A DNA stretch of 64,000 nt, from NCBI RefSeq assembly GCF_037392515.1, contig NC_090291.1, forward strand, positions 31,110,001 to 31,174,000. Direction: 5' to 3'. Position 1 is the first letter of the stretch. Each line of letters begins with the position of its first letter. The stretch comes from Haliotis asinina. Lineage: Eukaryota; Mollusca; Gastropoda; Lepetellida; Haliotidae. This document shows, one piece after another, positions 1 through 11,000 of the stretch. Under the pieces are notes generated by a model. That model ran no database searches and had not been told where the DNA came from. It was given only the letters and a program-made list of their open reading frames with translations. Made by a program: the position numbers and the translations under genes.

Positions 1-90
1 CCATTTTTATTTCATTGCACATTTATATAAAAATAAAATTCTTAAACATGTAACTGCCGACGGGAAACAAGCCACACCCGACTAAGTTGA

Positions 91-222
91 GTGAGTGAGT
101 GGGTTTAGTTTTACGTCACTTTTAGCAATGTGACGGGGAGTCACCAGATATGGGCTTCACGTGCTTTGAATCGAATTTGGGTCTGCTGTGTGTCGAGAGA
201 ACGCTTTAACTACTCACCGCCT
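91..222 (-). repeat. tRNA-derived SINE copy, diverged
   Basis: Read on the plus strand it runs from GTGAGTGAGT through TTTAGTTTTACG, TTAGCAAT and ACCAGATATGGGCTTCAC to CGAACGCTTTAAC-like tRNA-head remnants. This is the same order as the other minus-strand copies. The tRNA head is at the right-hand end. Confidence 0.75.
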
Positions 223-349
223 ATCTACTTATGGCACCACTGGCTGTTTCGCGACATATTTACATGATGCGTTCTATAGTAAAATTGTATGTCCTAGTTT
301 CACTAGTACACTTGATTATCAGTTACGTATCACATTACTCAGTCAGCAG

Positions 350-505
350 TGAGTGACTGATTATGGTTTTGTGCTTCTTTTAGCAATATTGCAGTAATAT
401 CACGGCGGGGGACACCAGACATGATCTTCACATACCTACCACGTGGGGAATCGAACCCGGGTCTTCGGCGCGACAAGCGAACGCTTTAGCCACTAGGCAA
501 GTCAA
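350..505 (-). repeat. tRNA-derived SINE copy
   Basis: The order is GAGTGACTG, TTTTAGCAATATTGCAG, CACGGCGGGGGACACCAG, then GTGGGGAATCGAACCCGGG, which is the complement of a tRNA B box (GGTTCGATTCC). It ends AACGCTTTAGCCACTAGGC, the complement of an A box. It is one of the cleaner copies in the window. Confidence 0.85.
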
Positions 506-2027
506 GGTGCACCTGAAAAAGGAGGGGATATGTGAAACAAACTGGATTGGTAATGTCTCCAAAGTGTTGTCCCGAGTTCGCCACAGGTTGATGTTTGCCA
601 GAAAACATTCTCAAAGACATGACGGTAGTCTATGAGCAAGATTCGCGCTAGATTTGCTGTTTTGAAAATTACCTCCACGCTCACAGTAGCACTACAATTA
701 CAATGCGTGCATACTGAAATAGTAAATTAAATGAAACATTGGTTATAACATTAAAGTGATAGTATCGCCAATGGACAAGCCCGCCTATATAATTCGAGAC
801 GATTCATGATTACATTTTCCTCATTCGCACCATTACGGAGATAATGAGATGCATTACATTTGATACATTGCATTGTAACACACTACCGACAACTGATCAT
901 TGCTATGTAGCTTCTTGTTTAACGCCGTACTCAACAATAGTCTAGCTAAATTGAGCCTAGACCACCCATTCCCGTATTGACATCAGGAGTATGGAACTGG
1001 TCTACTCCCTGTTGTTAGACTCCCAGTTGTGAGACAGTGGAGCAAGTCATTAAGAAAGAAACCACACCATACTCCCCCTATCTGATAGAATGGATTGACC
1101 GTAGCTAATTAGGGTTTAGCTATGTAACTGAACCCTGTGAACAGAACAGGACAGAACACGCGTTTTATTCTAGAATATCACATACTGTGACACAGAGAAT
1201 ATACAGCATATCCATACATATTAAAGTATTAGGATGCTTAGAGAAATATTGGTAAAGAAATGACATTTAGTGCTGGGCGGTAAAATATAATGCCGAGGTC
1301 ACGACTGACAAATGATGTATTAACTTTGCGGATTCTTTTATATCTTTCAGGGCCGTAACAAGGTGTTGTTTCAATGGGCAATCAGTGGTTTAAAGTTCTA
1401 AATTTAGTTAACCAGAGCCTATAGGTACAGTAACATATAAGGTTCGAAAAAGCAAAATGATATGGCATCCTTGACACTAGATAACAATGGAAAACTATAA
1501 TCACCATTTGAAGAATATGATTTGTGCATAACATTATAAATATTACAACGTAATATTTTATTCCAGTTTGATATAACTGTTACGTTTACAGATATATTGA
1601 TGGGGCATCTGCAATAACCTTTTTAGCTATAATTAACATAATTACATTTTAATACCTTTGACTGATCTTTTCGATCACCATTATAGGACAGGCCTACAGC
1701 AAGTACCGATGTCGACCTGGCCGCTCCATATCTTTTTCAATATTTCTGTATCTATCAATATTCTTTATTGAAAACAACACCTGCTCGTTAACGAACAACG
1801 TATGTTGCGTTAAATGACTAATAAATGATCCATGCCTCCTGCGGGTATGTTTTAGCAACTGGGCTGTTTCCACTTTCATTTTAGGGACATGGAAGCACCA
1901 CCTATGTGTACTCAACCATAATTAATGTTTGTGAAAACAATGAAGGAGAAGTTGACATCCATAACATTTTGTCGTATATTCCATTAATTAATGTGTCTCA
2001 AAGCTGCACAAATAGCAGGACACCACC
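506..2027. other. Unassigned AT-rich DNA
   Basis: No repeat of the families listed here, no splice-linked exons and no recognisable protein are seen. The short ORFs have no family features. Confidence 0.4.
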
Positions 2028-2455
2028 TACGCAACTGGGATACGATGGGCAGTTAATCAAGTCAGCCAGCCTGACCACCCGATCCCGTTAGTCGCCACTT
2101 ACGTCAATCATTGGAGCTGGAGACCAGTGCTAACCCGGATCGTCATGACTCAGAAAGTACTGGAACATGATAATTTGGTTGTTTTTGTTTTTTGCAGAGA
2201 TTATTCAAGTGTTATGATAGTTTATTTAACATTGCGCTCAGTAATGGAATATATTCCAGCAATAGAATGGAAATATAATGAGTCTGGACAATGCAGTCAC
2301 GTGACTGACATCGTGAGCTACGTTCTAGATACACAAATGGAATATGATCGCAAGCAGCTGGCAAGCCAGCAAGCCAGCAAGCCTGACGTTCTTACCCCAT
2401 TAGTCGTGACCCACAAGCATGGGTTGCTGAAGACAAATTCTAATTCGTATCTTCG
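2028..2455 (-). repeat. Two broken fragments of short repeat family A
   Basis: 2028-2142 carries GTCAGCCAGCCTGACCACC, GATCCCGTTAGTCGCC and CTAACCCGGATCG. 2365-2455 carries CATTAGTCGTGACC, AAGCATGGGTTGCTGAAG and a degraded end. Both match the tail-distal half of family A on the minus strand. The 127-codon ORF that crosses them is therefore not a gene. Confidence 0.65.
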
Positions 2456-2592
2456 AAGGCATCAAGAGCCATTTGGGAGTTGTTTGTATGAGAGAATGGG
2501 TACCCGGTAGGATATGTCATGTAACTATAACCTTCTAGAGCCTGCCGAGTTATCCGGGGCAATAATGCGATGTGCTTTGATTGCTACTTCTA

Positions 2593-2725
2593 TGAGTGAG
2601 TGAGAGAGTGTGGTTTAAAGCCGCTTTTTTGTGGGGACATGAGCAATGGGTTTCAGACTTTATGCTCATGTGGGGAATCGAACCCGGGTCTTCAGCCAAC
2701 GCTGAATCACAAGGATTCCCCTCCA
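2593..2725 (-). repeat. tRNA-derived SINE copy, diverged
   Basis: GAGTGAGTGAGAGAGTGTGG is followed by a rearranged middle and an intact GTGGGGAATCGAACCCGGG (B-box complement). The A-box end is degraded. Confidence 0.7.
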
Positions 2726-2832
2726 ACAGGATGACCACTCAATTCCTCTTACAAACATGGGCTGTTTAAGAACAATTTCAACTAGGATCTTCAAGCATTT
2801 ACAACGAAAGTCGTTGGGAGAGGTTTGTACAA

Positions 2833-2985
2833 GAGTGAGTGACTTTAGTTTTACGCCGCATTCGGCAATACTGAATCGATATGGCGGTGGTCTGTAAATA
2901 ATCAAGTCTGGGCCCTGCAATCCAGTGATCAAGAGCATGACCATCGATCGATTGGGAACCGATGATATGTACAGCCAAGAGCATT
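2833..2985 (-). repeat. Short repeat family A, truncated copy
   Basis: GAGTGAGTGACTTTAGTTTT, ACGCCGCATTCGGCAATA, ATGGCGGTGGTCTGTAAATA and CCAGTGATCAAGAGCATGA are in family order. The distal third is missing. Confidence 0.75.
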
Positions 2986-3478
2986 CACGTGCAGTATTCA
3001 CCCATTTCACATAACGTTCTTTGAATCGTTTCATAGATGACCTTTTACCTATGAAGTGAACATAGACTGCACCTACAAATGTATCCTAAATGGTAGTTTT
3101 ATTTCAAGTTACAAGTTCCTTAAATCACAGTTGTTATTCCTGTAAGAGTTATGTCCCTTTGAGATATCGATCGATAATGTTCATATGCGACAGCAATCAT
3201 CCCAAAATGTTTAGCGTTCCATACTGCAACAACAATAGGAAACAAAACATGCGACTAATCCGCTGTACGTCCAGTTGCCAGACAGTATGTGATGGTAGGG
3301 TCCACCTCAGCTGGCCGTGTAACTAACAATCGCATGCCTCGCCTTTAAAGAAATACTGTACTGATCCTAGCTATCACTGACGCTGAAAGGTTTTCTTACT
3401 ATACATAGTGATCGCCATGACGGCTTGTACTGAAAGCAAGTAGGATGTATTTTATGATAATTGTGTTTGCTTACATGT

Positions 3479-4144
3479 TTATATTCCTGTAGCTACGTAC
3501 TCAATAACTGTAAATTTCTTTATTACACACAGTTTTGTGGATGTATAATTCGTAGACACGGAACTGGTTCTGGGTACCTCGCTGTTGGCCGTTGAAATAT
3601 TTTGTAGCATAATGAGTACCAGCCATAGGATATTGACTAAAATGATACCAAACCTGTACCTTTTTATGAAGTTAATGACTACATTTAAATATTTTACTGT
3701 CCTTTTGTGACTGCAATGTGGCTGGTAAGGTTCATGAAAAACATGAATAATTTGTGGACGTCGTCTTTGAAATGTCTTCTTGTATCCCAAGTACACCGTC
3801 GTCCGATTTATCATTGCTTTCGGTTCACGTCGTTTACTACCTCCTGATCTGCTCATTACTGAGCAATATTCATTTGCCATTACTGAGTCATGTCCACTTC
3901 TCATTACTGAGTTATGTCCACTTCTCATTACTGAGTTATGTCCACTTCCCATTACTGAGTTATGTCCACTTCTCATTACTGAGTTATGTCCACTTCTCAT
4001 TACTGAGTTATGTCCACTTCCCATTACTGAGTCATGTCCACTTCTCATTACTGAGTTATGTCCACTTCCCATTACTGAGTTATGTCCACTTCCCATTACT
4101 GAGTTATGTCCACTTCCCATTACTGAGTTATGTCCACTTCTCAT
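3479..4144 (-). CDS. Uncertain ORF of 221 codons: 8-residue repeats followed by a predicted membrane anchor
   Basis: The first ~90 codons are a run of the octapeptide S-G-H-N-S-V-M-R/G, which is simply the 24-bp minisatellite read on the minus strand. After it the frame continues for ~130 codons. This includes a basic segment (K-R-Y-R) followed by a hydrophobic stretch FGIILVNILWLVLIML, which looks like a type II signal anchor, then a Ser/Thr-rich stretch ending at a stop near 3479. No known family is recognised and no further exon could be linked. The non-repeat half could be the first coding exon of a membrane or Golgi protein into which the minisatellite expanded, or it could be chance. 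I favour chance slightly. Confidence 0.2.
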   Translation of the reverse strand: MRSGHNSVMGSGHNSVMGSGHNSVMGSGHNSVMRSGHDSVMGSGHNSVMRSGHNSVMRSGHNSVMGSGHNSVMRSGHNSVMRSGHDSVMANEYCSVMSRSGGSKRREPKAMINRTTVYLGYKKTFQRRRPQIIHVFHEPYQPHCSHKRTVKYLNVVINFIKRYRFGIILVNILWLVLIMLQNISTANSEVPRTSSVSTNYTSTKLCVIKKFTVIEYVATGI

Positions 4145-4163
4145 TACTAAGTTATGTCCACTA
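3878..4163. repeat. 24-bp minisatellite, about 12 copies
   Basis: The unit is CATTACTGAGTTATGTCCAC plus TTCT or TTCC. Copies alternate between TTCT and TTCC and between GAGTTA and GAGTCA. A diverged unit (CATTACTGAGCAATATTC) precedes it near 3855. The 24-bp length keeps all frames open, which explains the long overlapping ORFs here. Confidence 0.9.
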
Positions 4164-5720
4164 GGATGTTCACTTTTGATGATGGAATGGTGACTGATCT
4201 AACATAATCATCACATACGCAACACAATTGTCTCCACGCAATATCATTTGTTTTGTTTTTTGTTGTTTGATGTTTTTTTCATTTTCTTACCACTTCGCTT
4301 TTTCGTATCACCCAAGTTCGTGTCATCACATCGACCGCCTATTGTTAGTAACCACTGATCTGAATGACAAGCTTTTATGGATGATCAACGTCTCTTTTTC
4401 GCAAGAGCGATGCATATAAATACTTAATATGCCGTTTTCAAGAAGTTGACCATCCATAAAGGCTTGTCATTCCTACTGCTTACAACTTCTAGAATGTCTC
4501 TGGCACAATTTCAGCATTGATCCCTGGAGATACTCCCCCAAAAGCTGACCTCGATTTAAACTCTTCTGCTTCCCAGAAACAAACCGTGTCACAACCTAAT
4601 TATTATCTCCAACCAGGTGGTCGTTATCCCATCCCCGTGTTACATAAACAATGTCTGGTGTTGAACAGTTGTAGAAGCCAGTATCACTCGAGGTCTTCAC
4701 TCGTACAACTAGTGAGCAGCGTATTTACTCAGTCCTCCGACTTGCACAACCAACTGCCTGATTGCGTTTGTGATACTCCAAGAAACAAGGTACTAACATT
4801 GTCGAACTTGATAAACCTGTATTGTAATTAATGATTTCATGGCTAAATACTAATATTTGTGAGGATTAGTTCTGATTTCTTGCATAGGTTCCCAGTATGA
4901 CTTATATTTCCATATGCTTTGGCTGGTCTCAATTTGAAGTGAACTGCTGATTCACCACATGACGTATCTGTAACAAAGAGCAACCGACACTCCTAATTAT
5001 ACCTCATGATCAGCCATACTGTACGTGTTAATGGGTGTATTTGTTCTTCAGCAATATCGGTGATGAACACGCTAGTGATTTCTTTAACATCGTGTCTCTA
5101 CCATGCAATCCAGATACTGACTTCATTATCAACCATCCATATAGAAACTACTTGAAGCAAATGTAAGACGCCGGGAGACAGTACACTTACCCGGAATTTC
5201 CATATGTTGTAAGTGGAGGTTCTGATTGTGGGGCGAGCCCGGTTTTCGCTGACGGTGTTCGTTCTGTTCAGTGCAAATAGAAACTACTCTCTATAACTCA
5301 AGGAATCCGGTTGAATGCAGAATTAATCTGGTGGAAAGCAGAATGAGTTAAACATAGTATCATGGATTTCGAGGTTGAAATTACACCATGAGGACGATCC
5401 AGTTAAACCAGTTTAAACTGCTTCAGACGTAGCGTTGAAATCAGATGACGATATATATTTTTAAAAAGAATAACTGGTTGTGAAATTTAGAACCATATGG
5501 ACTAAACGTATGAATATTCATACGTTTCTTGAGGTTTTCCTCTTGAAATAACGTAAAGCTAACGCGTTGTTACACATTTGAGAGGACAACGCAAGGAAGT
5601 CCCTAGTACGACTTTTAAAAGAAGCATTTGTCTGATCATTTGAATACTTTAATGACGACGTACATATTCTAGTATTCTTTTTGAAAGTTAATACCCTCAT
5701 GTAGCTGAGGTCGGGTAGAC
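4164..5720. other. Unassigned DNA
   Basis: A 104-codon open frame (4517-4831, plus strand) has no recognisable motif, signal peptide or splice context. The rest shows nothing I can name. Confidence 0.4.
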
Positions 5721-5903
5721 GTGGGGCGATAAGTAGCCTAATGGTTAAAGAGTACGCTAGTCACACTGCAGATCGGGGTTCGATTCCCTACATGGGTACA
5801 AGTTGGGGGTGCTGGGTGCGGGGCATTTCTGGTGTCCCCCGCCGTGATACTGCTGGAACATTGCTGAAGGCGGTGTAAAACCATACTCACTCACTCACTC
5901 CTT
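5721..5903 (+). repeat. tRNA-derived SINE, plus-strand copy with A and B boxes
   Basis: This is the clearest copy in the sense direction. An A-box-like TAGCCTAATGG lies at 5734-5744 and a perfect B box GGTTCGATTCC at 5777-5787, 32 bp after it. The body follows with GGCATTTCTGGTGTCCCCCG and CCGTGATACTGCTGGAACAT. The tail is GGCGGTGTAAAACCATACTC then ACTCACTCACTCC. The internal polymerase III promoter shows that the family derives from a tRNA. Confidence 0.88.
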
Positions 5904-6147
5904 GTAACGAACACGTGTGTATGGTCAGAAAGAATGTAATAGTATGACAATGAAATGCATTGTGTAGTTTACCGATTGTATGATGCATTCTTAAATTTGA
6001 TGAGAGGTGTCTACATTGCTCCTTCAAGTATTGCCAACGTTTTTTTCTGATATATTCATGCTTTTGCAATTTGTTTGATCTTACAAGAAATGGTGATAGT
6101 TTGTACTGGAACTATTATGTTGCCCAGCTATTGTTTTGAAGAATCTG

Positions 6148-6367
6148 AGAAGATCTGTGGTAGAATTCAGTCACTCATTCTTGTCGTAAAAGGCAACAAA
6201 CGGGATCGGGTGGCCAGGCTTGCTGACTTGGTTGACACACATGGTCGTATCCGAATCGCGTAGGTCAATGCTCATGTTGTTGGTCTCTGGATTATCAGAT
6301 CCAGTCTCGATTATTTACACACCGCTGCCATATAGACGGAATATAAAACACTAAACTCACTCACTAA
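6148..6367 (+). repeat. Short repeat family A copy
   Basis: In order: CTTGTCGTAAAAGGCAACAA, ACGGGATCGGGTGGCCAGG, GACTTGGTTGACACA, GGTCAATGCTCATGTTGTTG, CTCGATTATTTACA, CCGCTGCCATATAGACGG and a TAAACTCACTCACT tail. Confidence 0.8.
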
Positions 6368-6409
6368 CTGGAAGGGTTGTGTTTGTTTTGGTAAATGTCA
6401 GGTGGCCAT

Positions 6410-6455
6410 CTATATATATATATATATATATATATATGGTGTATATATATATATG
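6410..6455. repeat. (TA)n microsatellite
   Basis: Two TA runs separated by GGTG. Confidence 0.95.
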
Positions 6456-7225
6456 TTATTTCGCAATAGCTGAAAATATTATTGTGCAATGTAATAATAC
6501 AGTATAAAAACATGTGATGTAGATTCCGTGATGTTATCTATGATGAGTTCATCACGACTAACCTATGACATTAAACATACATTCCGTGACTGGAATGCTC
6601 ATTCCAAATAACTGGGATACCGACACCCGCCACAGAGTTAATGAAGAGATGCTTTTTACAGGTAAAGGGGCTACCGGCCCGTCAAACAGGTACAAAGCAT
6701 GATGATAATGCAATATTGAGAACAAAGCTAAAATATTATCTTACAAATATCCCTTTGAAAAAGGAATTAAGTTTAAGTATATATTTTGCTAAATTATTGC
6801 AGATTTTATGACTAGCGGAACAAACTTACAAGAAGTTTCGGAAACTTTATAAAACAAAAAGTTTTGGAAACTTTATAACATTGAGACTGGATCGCAGATC
6901 AAGGAAAACTGGGTCAAATTAAGAGCGAAGTTCATCTTCAACAATGGTGTAATACAAAACGGGCAAAACGTTCTTGTCATATAATTTTATGACATCTGCC
7001 CGTTTCTATGAGAAGACAGTGATTAGATACAATCGTAGACTTAACAGGACAATCCCATAGCCATAGTTCACTCTTCTATTTGATATGTATGTGCGTGGAG
7101 ACCCGGAGTAGTTTGTCCCATGGTGGGTTCTCGCAGGGTCTGGGATCAGTCCGATAACCAAGGGGTTAGGAGGGCATTTTGCAGATCGCTCTTAAAATAC
7201 ACTTGTGACGAAATGCAGTTTAATG
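6456..7225. other. Unassigned DNA
   Basis: AT-rich sequence without recognised repeats or coding signals. A short echoed phrase (GTTTCGGAAACTTTATAA / GTTTTGGAAACTTTATAA) occurs near 6833-6870. Confidence 0.4.
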
Positions 7226-7540
7226 TGCTTGTTGTAAAAAGCGACTAATGGGATCTGGTGTTAAGACTCGCTGATTTGGTTGGCACATGTAATCGATTCC
7301 CAATTGCGCAGATCGATGCTCATGCTGTTGATCACTTGATTGCCTGGTCCTATTTTTTACCATATAGGAGGGACATTGCTGAGAACGGTCTGTAATAAAC
7401 TCATTCTGTTGATCACTGGAGTGTCCCCACATAGCTTGAATATTGCCGAGTGCGGCGTAAAACTAAACTTACGCACTCACACATGCTGCTGATCAAAGGA
7501 ATGTCTGATCCAGTCCCGATTATTTACAGACGATTATAAA
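7226..7540 (+). repeat. Family A copies, one nested or partly duplicated
   Basis: The copy runs from CTTGTTGTAAAAAGCGACTA to GTGCGGCGTAAAACTAAAC near 7465. The phrase CTGTTGATCACTTGATTG occurs twice more (near 7397 and 7484), each followed by family-A-like sequence. This indicates internal duplication or piled-up insertions. Confidence 0.7.
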
Positions 7541-8091
7541 TAGATATACACTCTATAAGGTATGTGAAAAATGTGCGCTCGGGCCCTGCAAATCCTGTCC
7601 GAATTAACTCGGCTGTCAAAAATGGAAATATAGCCAACAGTTGAGTTATATATTGACTGAAATGACATGAGAGCGTGGTAACAGCAGAGTTCTCATGTAT
7701 TTTATTCCTTTTGCCAACGCAGTGACTCAGTGACTCACATAGTTTCAGAGCATAACGTGGAAGGTGAAACATGTATAACATGATACTTTCAGGGCAGTTA
7801 GTATAGGCGAGGTCGATAAAGGCATTTAACGTATTATCAGTACATAACAGCGGCTCTAAAGCAACAAAACAATAGCGGAAAGTATTTTTTGCAATAAAAT
7901 GTTAAACAGACTTGATAATAACATTTATAAAAAACACTTTATCGGTTTGGGCTTGTCAGGAACGACATATCTCATCTCATCATATCTGACACGCCCTGTG
8001 AATCACACCCTAGAGGCTTATGTAGAACCACCTTCCAACAAATGCCGTTATTTCTAATGCTAAGACAATTGTTCCATGTTTTCAGTACACA

Positions 8092-11000
8092 ATGACGTCA
8101 CTATATTCCTCACACTACAATGAAGACGACAAGGCGAAAGCCCAGGACATCATGAATCACATCACGGATAAGAAAGTGAATAGCGAAGTCGTCTTCGACC
8201 GATATTCGCAGATCAGTAAGGATTATGAAAAGGTATGGCATATTTGAGATTATTCCACTGTTACTTTCCACATTATATATATGTGATACAGGGGCGACAT
8301 TGATACAATGAGCTTCATAAAAGGAAGAGAAACGAAGTTTTATTCACATTTCTCTCTTTCGGATTTTTTGTTAATGATCTCATCTGTTGATGTGACCATA
8401 ACAAAAAGGATGAGATGCTTCCAACTTCTATCTGTCTTGTTCCGTCTATACTCAGTTCGGAATTGATATATACTTTGTCGTTAACCATCTTATCATACAT
8501 ACTGTACCACGGTAATAATGATTCATCACTTTTAGTCAGTGAAATCATCATAAAGTCAGTTACGGAATTAAAGCAATAGCTTAAGAATATGAAATGCATT
8601 TGGTATCTTGCAATATATTTTCATTTTGTGTCACCCATTAATGTCTGCTTCGCGTTCTAGTTTATGTCTTCGATTACAAAACTTGACAAGAAGACAGTTC
8701 CGTTTCTTTTGCTGTTCAGTATATATGCTGCGTTGCATTGCGATGAATTTACTCGTTACGTTACAAACTACTTTACAGGCCATGGGCGTTGTTAACTACA
8801 ACGGCCCCAAGGAGACAGCAGCTACAGTGGCAAAGCTGTTTCCAACCAACAGAAATAATGTCTGCATGTTAGATGTGGCGGCTGGCACGGGACTATGTGC
8901 TTCTGAGGTAATTCATCCTGAATTTCATCACCATCAGCTCTTTCTTTTACATATAAAGGTCACATGCCTATGTACATATTATTAATAAAATACATATTTG
9001 AAGCATGTATGATGGCGAAGGAGAACCATATTCTATGGACAGTCAATTTTTTTTCTTTTTTCTTTTTTTTTTGCAATTCCCTGCTTAATGACGGTGTTAG
9101 TACCTATTGCAATAAAGAAGTTGGCTATCCATTGAACTTGGTTTTCCTCCACCTTTACAACATCTAAAATGCTTCTCAAAGAGGTATGACGAAAAACGGA
9201 CACAATTTCTCAAAATACAAAACATTTACCTTGCATAGATCATCCCTATTGACTAAAATAGGAAACAATTTCTCAAAGGCAAAACATTTACCTGCATTGA
9301 TTTTCCTACACCCCAAATGGCGAAAACAGGAAACAGTTCCTCAAAGTGCAAAAGTTTTACCTCGCAAAGAGTACTTTAGACGCCTAGAAAGGAATAAAGG
9401 TCACAGTTTCTCAAAATGCAAAGCATTTACCAACGCAGAGTATATTTAATAACGAAATAAGGAAACATCATTTACCGTGAATTGATTATCCCGATTAATA
9501 TGTATATCCTGGACTGAAATTCGTAGAACTGTTATGTCTGTTTTTTCCTAACTATATTTCCATTTCTTATGCATCACATATAAATCGAGCTAGTATGGTT
9601 ATCTCTTCAGTTGCTTTTTTAGGATATTAAATTGTGAGGCAAAACCCTGTCCCGAAACATTGTGCCCATACAGGGAATCCAACTTGGGTCTTGTGCATCA
9701 CTATACCACTATATCAGCCAACCACCCCTTGGAGGTTTAAAATAAGATATTTTTAAAGATTACAACCCCATTTTATGCTGCCATCGGATAATTAACTAAT
9801 CTGATGATTTTATTATCATTTTGTTTAATGGATTAATAATAGTGTGAATTAATGAATGATCATTCAAATGACAATATGTAAATTTATATGTTTTGGAACG
9901 TAAGATATACATTCATTTTTTCCAGCTCAACAAATATAATTTCACGGAATTAGATGCACTTGATGCATCAGAGGGAATGTTATCAGAAGCCAAGAAGAAG
10001 GGACTGTATGGACGTTACATCATTGACGTGTTGGGGGACAACGAACTTGATATCAAAGACGGTAATTTAGAACATTGTTTCGTTTGCATATCCGTGAAGA
10101 TCCCAGGTTAGAATTGATCTTCAGCAACCCATGTTTGTCGTAAGAGGCAAATAATGGTCGTGTGAACAGACTCGTTGCCATGGTTGACACATGCCATCGT
10201 ATAAAAATTGTGAAATTGTGTAGATCGATTTTCATGCTAATCGATGACAACTGGGTTGTGTAGTCCAAAGCTGATTATAGCTGGAATATTGCTGAGTGCA
10301 ACGTTAAATAAGAAACAGAAAAACCATTGTGTTCCATTTTAACTGCAACGAATGAAGCGATACCTCGTATTCGTTGAGTTTAAATAATTGATGTTCAAGG
10401 GGTACTTAAAGCATATCATGTAGTAAATAAGATAAACATTTGATAATTATATAATTGTTTTAAATGCGATGCATTATTTATATGCCAACGTATTCAATAT
10501 CCTGCACTTTCCATTGCGACCGAATATGATTCTCTCCAAAAGCTATAAAAAGGATCAACTATAACGACTTATGATCATGACTTGCTCTTTCATTTGTGTA
10601 TGTGTACTGTAGATGCATATGATGCTGTTATCATATGTGGACTTAGCAAGGAGATTATGAGGCAACTTCCCATCAAGGCCTTTGAGACTCTCATCAGGAT
10701 TGTTAAACGAGGTTTGTATATGGCTTCGGCAAAGTCTATTTTTTTCATTTTGGCAACAGTTCCTGAGCCTAACACTGTTGAAAATGAAAATAAGTGATAA
10801 TTAAAATAATCGTTTCAATCCTTAAACACAAAACACATGACATTCACATATCATGAGTATTCAAAATTACTTCGAATTTTCATCTTTAAACTGATTTCGA
10901 ACCAGTGTCACAATACCTATGGGGTGTATTCATTTCTTACTATATCTGTTCGTACCCGTGAAGGCCCCGGGTAGAATAGGCCTTCAGCAACCCATGCTCG

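Noticed and set aside
2127-2510. 127-codon ORF
   Set aside because: Much of it is a short-repeat family A fragment.
3878-4163. CRISPR-like array of 24-bp repeats
   Set aside because: Units are directly contiguous with no unique spacers, and the genome is eukaryotic.
3754-4193. Two plus-strand ORFs of about 136 codons
   Set aside because: Both are shadows of the 24-bp minisatellite.
5721-5800. A free tRNA gene
   Set aside because: A and B boxes are present, but the sequence lacks a proper acceptor stem and continues into the SINE body and tail.
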